A stretch of 10,680 nt of DNA from an uncultured Opitutia bacterium (GTDB lineage: Bacteria > Verrucomicrobiota > Verrucomicrobiia > Opitutales > UBA953). Shown here one piece after another: positions 1 to 6,808 of the stretch. The stretch lies in NCBI GenBank assembly GCA_903853185.1, contig CAINSX010000154.1, positions 1 to 10,680 of the forward strand, given 5' to 3'. The translations under genes and the position numbers were made by a program. Position 1 is the first letter of the stretch. Each line of letters begins with the position of its first letter. The notes under the pieces are model-generated. The model was given only the letters and a program-made list of their open reading frames with translations. It searched no databases and had not been told where the DNA came from.

Positions 1-975
1 GAGGTCCTTGTACTTCGCTTCGCGCCATTCGCCGCCGAGCTCGATCGCCACGCCGTCCGGACGGACGACGCTGGTCGTGCCGATGACTTCGGCGCAGACC
101 TTCTGGATCATCGAGCGGACGAGCTCCATCATGCCACGGTAGTCAGTATAGGCCTGGTAGGCCTCGAGCATCGTGAATTCAGGGCTGTGCTTCACCGAGA
201 CGCCTTCATTACGGAAGACGCGGCCGATCTCGAAGACGCGGTCCATGCCACCGACGAGGCAGCGCTTCAGGTGGAGTTCGAGGGCGATGCGGAGATAGAA
301 ATCGCAGTCGAGCGCGTTGGAGTGCGTCTCGAACGGACGGGCCGCGGCACCGCCGGCGATGGCGTGCAGGGCCGGGGTCTCGACTTCGGTGAACTGGCGA
401 CTCCAGAGGAAGCGGCGGATTGATTCGACGACGCGGCTGCGGGTGAAGAGGCGGCGGCGGGACTCCTCGTTGACGACAAGGTCGAGGTAGCGCTGGCGGT
501 AGATCTTCTCGGCGTCGGTCAGACCGGCCCACTTCTCGGGCAGCGGGCGGAGGGACTTCGCGACCATCTTGTATTCGGCCACGCGCACCGTGACCTCGCC
601 GGTCTTGGTGCGGAAGAGCTTGCCGCGGACGCCGACGAAGTCGCCGGAGTCGACCATCTTCTTGAAATGGGTGTCATACGCGTCGCCCAGGGCGTCGCGG
701 GTGAAGTAGGTCTGGATGAGGCCGCCACGGTCGAGGATCTTGACGAAGCTCGCCTTGCCCATCACGCGCAGGGCGACGATGCGTCCGGCGACGGAGACCT
801 CGGGACCTTCTTCAACGCCTTCGGGCAGGAGAGCCGGGCATTCGTTGGAAACATGGGTCTGGTTCCACTCGGCACGGAAGGGGTCTTCGCCCGCGGCGCG
901 AAGCAGGGCGAGCTTCTCCTTACGGACCGCATGCAGGTCGTGGGAGATGGCGTTGAGGTCGGGCTTTTCGCTCAT
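1..975 (-). CDS. lysS: Lysyl-tRNA synthetase, class II (5' part, cut by the window edge)
   Basis: This cytoplasmic enzyme charges tRNA-Lys with lysine using ATP. The gene starts at ATG 975-973 and stays open for 325 codons to base 1, so about the N-terminal two thirds of a protein usually near 500 residues is visible. After a helical N-terminus, residues about 58-140 fit the OB-fold anticodon-binding domain. Class II motif 1 follows near 190-203 (QFTEVETPALH), then IAGGAAARPF at 206-215 and motif 2 at about 246-268 (RVFEIGRVFRNEG, then HSPEFTMLEAY). These match bacterial LysS closely and exclude the class I LysRS family. Motif 3 lies outside the window. The gene is divergent from thyA across 104 bp. 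The only ribosome-site candidate is GGGG about 10 bases before the ATG, and it lies inside a small hairpin. No frameshift or missing motif is seen in the visible part. Confidence 0.97.
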   Translation of the reverse strand, partial: MSEKPDLNAISHDLHAVRKEKLALLRAAGEDPFRAEWNQTHVSNECPALLPEGVEEGPEVSVAGRIVALRVMGKASFVKILDRGGLIQTYFTRDALGDAYDTHFKKMVDSGDFVGVRGKLFRTKTGEVTVRVAEYKMVAKSLRPLPEKWAGLTDAEKIYRQRYLDLVVNEESRRRLFTRSRVVESIRRFLWSRQFTEVETPALHAIAGGAAARPFETHSNALDCDFYLRIALELHLKRCLVGGMDRVFEIGRVFRNEGVSVKHSPEFTMLEAYQAYTDYRGMMELVRSMIQKVCAEVIGTTSVVRPDGVAIELGGEWREAKYKDL

Positions 976-982
976 GTTGGCT

Positions 983-995
983 ACCCCAAAGGGGT
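983..995 (-). promoter_or_regulatory. Short inverted repeat in the lysS leader over the putative ribosome site
   Basis: ACCCC-AAA-GGGGT is a perfect 5-bp inverted repeat with a 3-base loop, 7 bases upstream of the lysS ATG. In the lysS mRNA the GGGG that could pair with 16S rRNA forms the 3' arm of the stem, so folding could mask it. The stem is short and could be chance in G/C-rich DNA. A regulatory role is inference only. Confidence 0.25.
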
Positions 996-1032
996 GTCTC
1001 CCGACGGGCGGGGTGGCAAGGGCGAAAGGTTC

Positions 1033-1062
1033 GGCTTTCCGTGTTGCGGCGGGGGCTTTCCG
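1033..1062 (+). repeat. Two 9-bp direct repeats (GGCTTTCCG) before thyA
   Basis: GGCTTTCCG occurs exactly at 1033-1041 and 1054-1062, 21 bp apart start to start, which is two helical turns. GAAAG at 1024-1028 is an inverted match to the CTTTC core of the first copy. They lie in the lysS/thyA divergent spacer, so they could be protein-binding sites or part of the thyA leader. The second copy ends 17 bases before the thyA ATG. No convincing -35/-10 pair was found in this spacer on either strand. Confidence 0.35.
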
Positions 1063-1079
1063 GAGAATAACCGAGACCC

Positions 1080-1925
1080 ATGAAGGCCTATCTCGACCTG
1101 CTTCGCCACGTCCGGCAGCACGGAGAAATCCGGGGCGACCGCACCGGCACGGGCACGATCGGTATCTTCGGGGCGCAACTCCGCTTCGACCTCGCCGAAG
1201 GCTTCCCTCTGCTCACCACTAAGAAGGTCCACCTCAAGTCGATCACACACGAGCTCCTCTGGTTCCTCTCCGGCAGCACCCAGAACGCTTGGCTCACCGA
1301 GCGCGGCGTCAGCATCTGGAACGAATGGGCCAGCGCTGAGCAGTGCGCGAAGTTCGGCCGCCCGGAAGGCGACCTCGGTCCCGTCTACGGCCATCAGTGG
1401 CGACGCTTCGGCGCGACGAAAAAGCCTGATGGCACTTACGAGAACGACGGCGTCGACCAGATCAAGCGCATCGTCGACGAAATCAAACGCAACCCCTCGA
1501 GCCGCCGCCTGATCGTCACCGGCTGGAATCCGCAGGAAGCCGACCAAGTCGCCCTGCCCCCTTGCCACACCCTCTTCCAGTTCTACGTATCGACCGACGG
1601 TCGCCTCAGTTGCCAGCTGTATCAGCGTAGCGCGGACCTCTTCCTCGGCGTGCCGTTCAATATCGCCAGCTACGCCATGCTCACGCATATGATCGCGCAG
1701 GTCACGGGCCTGAAACCGGGCCATTTCGTGCACACCTTCGGCGACGCGCACATCTATTCCAACCATGTGGAGCAGGTCGAACTGCAGCTCTCGCGCGAGA
1801 CGCGCGCCCTGCCCCGCCTGGTGTTGAACCCCGAGGTGAAAGACCTCTTCGCGTTCAAGTTCGAGGACATCGTGATCGAAGGCTACGACCCGCATCCGGC
1901 GATCAAGGCGCCCGTCGCCATCTGA
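1080..1925 (+). CDS. thyA: Thymidylate synthase (ThyA)
   Basis: ThyA methylates dUMP to dTMP, using methylene-tetrahydrofolate as both carbon donor and reductant, and releases dihydrofolate. The 281-residue protein is full length. It has the phosphate-binding RTGTGT at 21-26, the active-site LPPCH with nucleophile Cys162, QLYQRSADLFLG at 179-190 for dUMP phosphate and base contacts, FNIASY at 193-198, HIYSNH at 224-229, and the conserved C-terminal APVAI. It is 17 residues longer than E. coli ThyA, mostly from insertions near 85-96 and 108-125 that flank the conserved GDLGPVYGHQW. Such insertions are common in this family. The ATG is chosen because MKAYLDLL matches the family N-terminus. GGAG at 1062-1065 is rather far upstream, so the ribosome site is weak. 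folA follows after 4 bp and recycles the dihydrofolate made here. Catalytic residues appear intact. Confidence 0.99.
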   Translation: MKAYLDLLRHVRQHGEIRGDRTGTGTIGIFGAQLRFDLAEGFPLLTTKKVHLKSITHELLWFLSGSTQNAWLTERGVSIWNEWASAEQCAKFGRPEGDLGPVYGHQWRRFGATKKPDGTYENDGVDQIKRIVDEIKRNPSSRRLIVTGWNPQEADQVALPPCHTLFQFYVSTDGRLSCQLYQRSADLFLGVPFNIASYAMLTHMIAQVTGLKPGHFVHTFGDAHIYSNHVEQVELQLSRETRALPRLVLNPEVKDLFAFKFEDIVIEGYDPHPAIKAPVAI

Positions 1926-1929
1926 CGTC

Positions 1930-2400
1930 GTGGACCTCGGTCGCCCGCTCATCGCCATCGCGGCCGTCGCGCGCAACCGCGGCATCGGCCTCAACAACAA
2001 GCTGCCGTGGCGCATCCCGGAGGACTTCGCGTTCTTCAAGGCGACCACCATGGGCCAGGTGCTGCTCATGGGTCGCAAGACGTATGAGTCCATCGGCCGT
2101 CCGCTCCCCGGGCGCACCACCGTCGTGCTCAGCCGTTCTGGTTTCACCGCGCCCGGCGTGATCGTCGCCAAGAACTGGATGGAAGCCGCGCAGGTCGAAC
2201 CGACCAAGACCCTTTTCCTGGCCGGTGGTGCCGCGCTGTATGCCGAAGCCCTGCCTTGGTGCGCCGAGCTGATTCTTACCCATGTGGACATGGAGCCCGA
2301 GGCGGACGCCTTTTTCCCCGATTGGACCGGACGGTTCGACGCCGGGGAGGTCATCGCCCAGCACCCCACCTGCGTGATGCGTCGGCACCGGCCGCTTTGA
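1930..2400 (+). CDS. folA: Dihydrofolate reductase (GTG start)
   Basis: This enzyme reduces dihydrofolate to tetrahydrofolate with NADPH and is the trimethoprim/methotrexate target family. The 156-residue protein has the usual bacterial length. It shows strand 1 (LIAIAAVARN), the Met20-loop region GIGLNNKLPW at 18-27, the active-site helix PEDFAFF with Asp32 matching E. coli Asp27, MGRKTYESIGRPLPGR for NADPH and folate binding, VLSR, and the conserved double glycine in FLAGGAALY. GTG is taken as the start because strand 1 begins within seven codons and the next in-frame Met (TTMGQ) lies beyond the active site. No Shine-Dalgarno sequence is visible. The start lies 4 bp after the thyA stop, which suggests translational coupling. 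The pair completes the folate cycle of dTMP synthesis. No plasmid or integron features suggest an acquired resistance-type dfr. Confidence 0.97.
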   Translation: MDLGRPLIAIAAVARNRGIGLNNKLPWRIPEDFAFFKATTMGQVLLMGRKTYESIGRPLPGRTTVVLSRSGFTAPGVIVAKNWMEAAQVEPTKTLFLAGGAALYAEALPWCAELILTHVDMEPEADAFFPDWTGRFDAGEVIAQHPTCVMRRHRPL

Positions 2401-2535
2401 GGTATTGAGCGTTTTCCGTCATATTTAAGGGGGCGAGGGCGGCGGGGGCCTAATGACCCCAATAAAGTGGCAAAAAAGGGCGTTTAGGGGCGTTTTCTCC
2501 TTTCCAATACCTCCCCCCGCCCTACCGTCCGACCC
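2401..2535. other. Spacer between folA and nuoJ, no gene
   Basis: These 135 bases start G-rich and end strongly pyrimidine-rich (about 2491-2535, leading into the nuoJ start). GGCGTTT occurs twice, at 2479-2485 and 2489-2495, spaced 10 bp apart. GGGG/CCCC at 2445-2448 and 2457-2460 could form a 4-bp stem with an 8-base loop, but no T-run follows, so I do not call a terminator. No good sigma70-type promoter is visible: TTGAGC at 2405 and TATTTA at 2422 are only 11 bp apart. The nuo promoter is nevertheless most likely here. Confidence 0.4.
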
Positions 2536-3069
2536 ATGCCGGACGGCCTGTTTATTTTCTTCGCAGCACTGACCCTCGGGGCTGCCCTTCTCTTGGTCCT
2601 CAGCCGCAACGCGGTGACGTCCGCCATGGGGATGATCCTCGCCCTGGTCGGGGTGGCCGCCGACTTCTTCCTCCTGGACGCCTACTTCCTCGGCGTACTG
2701 CAGGTCCTCGTCTACGCCGGCGCCGTGATGGTGCTCTTCCTGTTCATCATCATGCTCCTCGATACCGAGGACGCGACGGGAGCTTATCCGTGGAAGACCG
2801 CCGCGCTCGGCCTCGCCACTTTCTTCCTCCTCGCCGCCGGCGTGCTCTGGCTCTTCCACTGGTCCGGCGCCGTCTCGACCGTCAAGGCCGGCACCACGCC
2901 GCCTGAACTCTCCGTCAACCCGGCCGAGTTCACCACCGCCGCCAAGTCATTCGGCCGCCTGCTTTACACGAAGTATCTCCTGCCCTTGGAAATCGCCGGC
3001 TTCCTGCTCCTCGTCGCCCTCGTCGGCGTCGTCTCCCTGAGCAAAGACAACCCCGAGTCCAACGCCTGA
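2536..3069 (+). CDS. nuoJ: NADH-quinone oxidoreductase subunit J
   Basis: NuoJ is a small membrane subunit of respiratory complex I (ND6 homologue), near the junction of the quinone module and the antiporter-like subunits. The 177-residue product has about five hydrophobic segments (near 4-22, 27-47, 53-74, 91-111 and 150-170). The family signature sits in TM3: VYAGAVMVLFLF, with Tyr60 matching the conserved Tyr59 of E. coli, followed by IIMLL. This is the helix known to form a pi-bulge in the coupling mechanism. The ATG directly precedes TM1. There is no Shine-Dalgarno sequence and the upstream bases are nearly all pyrimidines. It is the first gene of a five-gene nuo run, and its usual left neighbour nuoI is absent, replaced here by folA. 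Confidence 0.97.
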   Translation: MPDGLFIFFAALTLGAALLLVLSRNAVTSAMGMILALVGVAADFFLLDAYFLGVLQVLVYAGAVMVLFLFIIMLLDTEDATGAYPWKTAALGLATFFLLAAGVLWLFHWSGAVSTVKAGTTPPELSVNPAEFTTAAKSFGRLLYTKYLLPLEIAGFLLLVALVGVVSLSKDNPESNA

Positions 3070-3070
3070 C

Positions 3071-3077
3071 CTTTCCG
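3071..3077 (+). promoter_or_regulatory. Pyrimidine-rich CTTTCCG leader before nuoK
   Basis: CTTTCCG lies 2 bases before the nuoK ATG, in the 10-base nuoJ/nuoK gap, where a purine-rich Shine-Dalgarno sequence would be expected but is absent. The same heptamer directly abuts the nuoL start and occurs twice upstream of thyA. A role in translation start is a hypothesis. Confidence 0.3.
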
Positions 3078-3079
3078 CC

Positions 3080-3388
3080 ATGGAAAACACCTCTCTCGCT
3101 CACCACCTCATCCTGGCGGGCCTCCTCTTCGTCCTAGGCCTGACCGGCGTGCTGATGCGCCGCAACCTGCTCGTCGTCTACATGTGCCTCGAGCTCATGC
3201 TCGCCGCCGCCACGCTCGCGCTCGTCGCCTTCTCGCGCTTCAACCGCACCATGGACGGCGCCGTCCTCGTCTTCTTCGTCATCACCGTCGCGGCCGCCGA
3301 GGTCGCCGTCGGCCTCGCGCTCATCGTGGCCCTGTTCCGCAAGCGCGGCACGGTGCAGTCCGACGCGCTCACCACCCTCCGCGACTAA
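3080..3388 (+). CDS. nuoK: NADH-quinone oxidoreductase subunit K
   Basis: NuoK is the ND4L homologue in the complex I membrane arm, with three transmembrane helices that help carry protons and the charge relay from the quinone site to the antiporter-like subunits. The 102-residue product has the normal length. TM1 is LILAGLLFVLGLTGVL, followed by the conserved RRNLL. TM2 contains CLELML with Glu38, matching functionally important Glu36 of E. coli. TM3 contains AAAEVAVGLAL with Glu74, matching Glu72. Both buried glutamates are present, so the subunit looks functional. It starts 10 bp after the nuoJ stop and is followed by nuoL after 9 bp, consistent with one transcript. No Shine-Dalgarno sequence is visible. 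Confidence 0.98.
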   Translation: MENTSLAHHLILAGLLFVLGLTGVLMRRNLLVVYMCLELMLAAATLALVAFSRFNRTMDGAVLVFFVITVAAAEVAVGLALIVALFRKRGTVQSDALTTLRD

Positions 3389-3390
3389 GC

Positions 3391-3397
3391 CTTTCCG
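3391..3397 (+). promoter_or_regulatory. Pyrimidine-rich CTTTCCG leader abutting the nuoL start
   Basis: CTTTCCG ends one base before the nuoL ATG, filling most of the 9-base nuoK/nuoL gap. It is identical to the element before nuoK. No purine-rich ribosome site is present. It could be an initiation context or reflect general pyrimidine bias of non-coding bases on this strand. Confidence 0.3.
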
Positions 3398-5245
3398 ATG
3401 CCTTCCGACCTTTCGTCCCTGGTCCACTGGATCCTGTTCCTGCCGCTGGGAGCCGCCGCGCTCTCCGCACTATTCCTGCGCCGCGCCGGCGGCCTCGCCG
3501 CGTGGCTCTCCACCAGCGTCGCCTTCGCCATCGCCGGCCTCTCGCTCAAGCTACTCACCTCGGCCACCGCGGACGTCACCTGGCACGTCGAGCTCGCGAA
3601 GTTTGGCGGCGTCAGCCTCGGCTTCGGCTACCTCATCGACGCCAACGCGCGCCTGATGCTCTTCGTGGTGTCGTTCGTCGCCGCGTGGATTCACCTCTTC
3701 TCCGTCGGTTACATGAAGGAAGACCCGGCCCGCGGCCGTTTCTTCGCCGGCCTCTCGATCTTCATGTTCTCCATCCTGGGCATCGTCGTCGCCGACAACC
3801 TGCTCATGACGTTCATCTACTGGGAACTCGTGGGCTTCAGCTCGTACATGCTGATCGCGCATTACTTCGACAAGGACTACGCTGCTGCCGCCTCGAAGAA
3901 GGCGTTCATCGTCAACCGCGTGGGCGACCTTGGATTCATCCTCGGCATCGCGATGTGCCTCTCGCTCTACGGCACGCTCGACTTCGCCGCGCTCAAGGAC
4001 CACGCCGCCGCCGCCAAGACCATCCCCGTCGCCGTCGGCGCGCTGCTCATGTGCGGCTTCCTCGGCAAGTCCGCCCAATTCCCTCTGCACGTCTGGCTCA
4101 CGGACGCGATGGCCGGCCCGACGCCGGTCTCCGCGCTCATCCACGCCGCGACGATGGTCGCTGCGGGCGTCTACTTCATGGCTCGCGTGAGCTTCCTGCT
4201 CGCTCCTGAGGTCCTGCACTTCATCGCAATCTCCGGCGCCGGCATGGCCGCGCTCGCCGGCCTCTGCGCGCTCGCGCAGACGGACATCAAGAAATCCCTC
4301 GCCTACTCGACCCTCGCGCACCTCGGCATCATGGGCTGCGCGATCGGCCTCGGCCACCCCGAGCTCGCGCTGATGCACATGGCAATGCACGCGTTCTTCA
4401 AGGCCACGCTGTTCCTCGGCGCCGGCTCCGTCATCCACGGCTGCCACCATGAGCAGGACATGCTCAAGATGGGTGGCCTGCTGAAGAAGATGCCGCTCAC
4501 CGCTGCGACGTTCATCGCCGCGACGCTCTCGAACTGCGCCGTGCCCTTCCTCGCCGGCTGGTATTCCAAGGACGCCATCATCGAGGCGGCCTACCACGGC
4601 GACCACATCGCGATCTTCGCTTTCCTGTCCCTCGCCGCGCTCGCGACCTGCCTCTACAGCGGCCGCATGATCCGTCTGGTCTTCCTCGGCGAAGCCAACT
4701 CCGAAGAAGCGTCCCACGCACATGAGTCGCCCTGGACGATGACCCTGCCGCTCGTCGTGCTCGGCCTCGTCTACTCCGTCGCCGGCGGTTTCCTCGCCCA
4801 CACCATCATCCCCGCGGGTTCGCTCCAGCCGATTGAACACGCCCTCGGCGAAGTCGCCTTCCACCTCACCGCTCCCTCGACGATCGTCGGCCTGCTCTCG
4901 CTCGTCGTCGGCTTCTTCGGCGCGCTGAAGTTCTACGGCAGCGTCCGCGGCGCCGACGCCCTGCAGGTCGTCTCGCCACGCACCTATCACATTCTCGAGT
5001 ACCGCTGGATGGACGGCCTTTACCTCTGGTACGTCGACTCCGTGCAGCGCCGCCTCGCCGAGTTCGTCGCCTTCCTCGACCTGCTGATCATCAACGGCGT
5101 CGCCGTGCGCTGGATCGGTGGCGGCGTCCCCGCCGTGCTGGGCTACCTAACCGGCCGTTCGTTCCACCGCGGCCAGACGCGCGCCTACGCGCTCTGGATC
5201 GTCCTCGGCTCCCTCTTCCTGGCCTGGTTCCTCATCGCTCGCTAA
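3398..5245 (+). CDS. nuoL: NADH-quinone oxidoreductase subunit L
   Basis: NuoL is the distal antiporter-like proton channel of complex I (ND5 homologue), with about 16 transmembrane helices and a C-terminal lateral helix running along the membrane arm. The 615-residue product matches the usual length. The proton-path residues known from E. coli NuoL are present: Glu143 in TM5 (YWELVGFSSY), Asp177 (NRVGDLG), Lys224 in TM7 (GKSAQFPLHVW), His249 (ALIHAATM), His331 and Lys335 (HAFFKATLF), and Lys391 in TM12 (WYSKDAII). LAYSTLAHLG at 301-310 is the usual broken-helix region. The region after about 490, including the YRWMDGLY stretch, fits the lateral helix and last TM. nuoM begins 3 bp downstream. 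I see nothing unusual in the sequence, and it serves as the normal comparison for the odd NuoM next door. Confidence 0.99.
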   Translation: MPSDLSSLVHWILFLPLGAAALSALFLRRAGGLAAWLSTSVAFAIAGLSLKLLTSATADVTWHVELAKFGGVSLGFGYLIDANARLMLFVVSFVAAWIHLFSVGYMKEDPARGRFFAGLSIFMFSILGIVVADNLLMTFIYWELVGFSSYMLIAHYFDKDYAAAASKKAFIVNRVGDLGFILGIAMCLSLYGTLDFAALKDHAAAAKTIPVAVGALLMCGFLGKSAQFPLHVWLTDAMAGPTPVSALIHAATMVAAGVYFMARVSFLLAPEVLHFIAISGAGMAALAGLCALAQTDIKKSLAYSTLAHLGIMGCAIGLGHPELALMHMAMHAFFKATLFLGAGSVIHGCHHEQDMLKMGGLLKKMPLTAATFIAATLSNCAVPFLAGWYSKDAIIEAAYHGDHIAIFAFLSLAALATCLYSGRMIRLVFLGEANSEEASHAHESPWTMTLPLVVLGLVYSVAGGFLAHTIIPAGSLQPIEHALGEVAFHLTAPSTIVGLLSLVVGFFGALKFYGSVRGADALQVVSPRTYHILEYRWMDGLYLWYVDSVQRRLAEFVAFLDLLIINGVAVRWIGGGVPAVLGYLTGRSFHRGQTRAYALWIVLGSLFLAWFLIAR

Positions 5246-5248
5246 TTC

Positions 5249-6796
5249 ATGGACACTTTTCCCGCCACGCTCCTCGCGCTCGCCATCACGGCCCCGATCC
5301 TCGTCGGCCTGATCCTGCTCGCCGGACGCGACCTCCCTCGCAGCTTCGCCTCGGGCTTCGCCTTCGGCGGCTTCGCCATCCCGGCTGTCCTCGGTCCCTG
5401 GCTCCTTATCCTTTGGTCCAATCCGAGCACCGCGCCGCAGCAGTTCCAGTCCGAAGGCTTCTGGGGCTTCGGCTTCGCGCTCAATGGCCTCGGCGCACCG
5501 CTCCTCGCGATGACCTCACTCGTCGGCCTGGCCGCGGGCATCAAGGCGCTCACGCAGGAAGTGGAAGGACGTAACACTTACCTCGGCCTGATCCTGTTCA
5601 TGCTCGGCGGCACGCTCGGCGTGTTCGGGACCAATCACCTCGTCGGCTTCTACTTCTTCCACGAGTTCGCGCTCATCCCCACGTTCATCCTCACGCTCTT
5701 CTGGGGCGGCGAAGGCCGTCGTCCGGCCGCCATGCAGATGGCGATCTATCTCACCGCCGGCGCCATGGCATCCCTCGCGGGCATCCTCATCGCGATTGAC
5801 GCTTCCGGTGTCGACTATGGCGCGGCCACGTTCGAAAGCGTCGCGCACGGCCTCCAGAGCGCGAAATCCATCCCCGCCGCCACCGGCGCATTGGTGCTCT
5901 TCGGCCTTGGCACGCTCGCCTCGCTCTTCCCCTTCCACTCTTGGGCTGCACCTGGCTACTCCGCCGCCCCGACCCCGGTCTCGATGCTTCACGCCGGCGC
6001 CCTCAAGAAGTTCGGCCTCTACGGCATCATGCTCCTCGGCCTCAGCAGCCTCGACATCACCGGCGGTTCGCTCGGAACGTGGTTCCTCTGGTTCGCCCTC
6101 GCCAACGTCCTGCTCGTCGGCCTGATCTGCCTCGCGCAGCGCGACCTCAAGCAACTGCTCTCTTGGAGTTCCGTCGCCCACATGGGACCGATCTTCCTCG
6201 GCGTCTGGGTCTGCGGCGTCTCCGGCAAGGCTGACGGCCTTGACGCCGCTGCTTTCCTGATGGTCGCGCACGGCCTCTCTTGCGCCGCGCTCTTCCTCCT
6301 TGCCAACGCCGTCCGTGCCCGCGCCGGCACCTACCGCCTCGATGAACTGGGCGGCCTCGCATCGCGCACACCGATCCTCGCCGCGCTCTTCATCGCCGCT
6401 ACGATGGCTTCCATCGGACTTCCCGGCTTCGGGAACTTCTGGGGCGAAGTCGGCGTCTTCCTCGCGCTCCGCGCCCAGCCGCTCTGGCTCCAGGCACTCG
6501 TCGCCTCGACCGTCGTGATCTCGGCCGTCTACGCGCTCCGCGCCGTGGCTTCCACGTTCTTTGGCCAGGCCTCCGAGGCGCTCGAGAAGCGCTTCGCCTC
6601 CGCACCCTTCGGCGACCTCGGCTGGGCCGAACGCTTCGCGGCCTTCGTGCTGCTCGGCGCTTCGCTGACGATCGGCTTCGTGCCTTCGATCGTGACGAAG
6701 TCGGTGAATCCCGTCGCCGCCGGCATCACCACCTTCTCCCAACATAACGCGAAGGCGCCCGTCAAGGCCGACGCCGCCGCACCTGCCAAGCGCTAA
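5249..6796 (+). CDS. nuoM: NADH-quinone oxidoreductase subunit M, lacking the TM7 lysine
   Basis: NuoM is the middle antiporter-like subunit of complex I (ND4 homologue), with about 14 transmembrane helices. The 515-residue length is normal and the order nuoL-nuoM-nuoN is standard. Family features seen are TM5 Glu139 (FHEFALIP), SSVAHMG with His311, AHGLSCAALF with His341, and TM12 Glu400 in GFGNFWGE, matching E. coli Glu407. The odd point is TM7. Counting back seven residues from the conserved His (FPFHSW, His230) gives Leu223 in place of the essential lysine (E. coli Lys234), and no other Lys lies in that helix. The following WLPDAH-type loop reads WAAPGY. TM8 carries a Lys pair, 253-254 (GALKKFGLYG), of which Lys254 aligns with E. 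coli Lys265. The C-terminus is an Ala/Lys-rich tail. Nothing indicates a frameshift, so this looks like a true NuoM variant. Identity is sure; the pumping role is uncertain. Confidence 0.96.
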   Translation: MDTFPATLLALAITAPILVGLILLAGRDLPRSFASGFAFGGFAIPAVLGPWLLILWSNPSTAPQQFQSEGFWGFGFALNGLGAPLLAMTSLVGLAAGIKALTQEVEGRNTYLGLILFMLGGTLGVFGTNHLVGFYFFHEFALIPTFILTLFWGGEGRRPAAMQMAIYLTAGAMASLAGILIAIDASGVDYGAATFESVAHGLQSAKSIPAATGALVLFGLGTLASLFPFHSWAAPGYSAAPTPVSMLHAGALKKFGLYGIMLLGLSSLDITGGSLGTWFLWFALANVLLVGLICLAQRDLKQLLSWSSVAHMGPIFLGVWVCGVSGKADGLDAAAFLMVAHGLSCAALFLLANAVRARAGTYRLDELGGLASRTPILAALFIAATMASIGLPGFGNFWGEVGVFLALRAQPLWLQALVASTVVISAVYALRAVASTFFGQASEALEKRFASAPFGDLGWAERFAAFVLLGASLTIGFVPSIVTKSVNPVAAGITTFSQHNAKAPVKADAAAPAKR

Positions 6797-6808
6797 GCTT
6801 TCTGTCCG
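6797..6808 (+). promoter_or_regulatory. Pyrimidine-rich leader before nuoN (CTTTCCG-like)
   Basis: The whole 12-base gap between the nuoM stop and the nuoN ATG reads GCTTTCTGTCCG, a looser version of the CTTTCCG seen before nuoK and nuoL. There is no Shine-Dalgarno sequence. Functional meaning is hypothetical. Confidence 0.2.

Noticed and set aside
1930..2400. folA as an acquired trimethoprim-resistance dfr gene
   Set aside because: It pairs with thyA, has the same base composition as its neighbours, and no mobile element is nearby.
2405..2427. TTGAGC and TATTTA as a promoter for nuoJ
   Set aside because: The spacing is 11 bp, far from the usual 16-18.
2445..2460. GGGG/CCCC hairpin after folA as a terminator
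   Set aside because: Only 4 bp of stem with an 8-base loop and no T-run.
981..2462. Long minus-strand open frame (493 codons) across thyA and folA
   Set aside because: It is antisense to two clear conserved genes, has no recognisable domain, and is explained by high GC and codon bias.
3184..4209. 341-codon plus-strand frame overlapping nuoK and nuoL
   Set aside because: Arg/His/Pro-rich out-of-frame translation of nuoK/nuoL; no domain and no plausible start.
3551..4990. Long minus-strand open frame opposite nuoL
   Set aside because: Extremely acidic, low-complexity product antisense to a conserved membrane protein; a typical shadow frame of Ala/Leu/Val-rich GC-rich coding DNA. The frame opposite nuoM (5516-6745) is rejected for the same reason.
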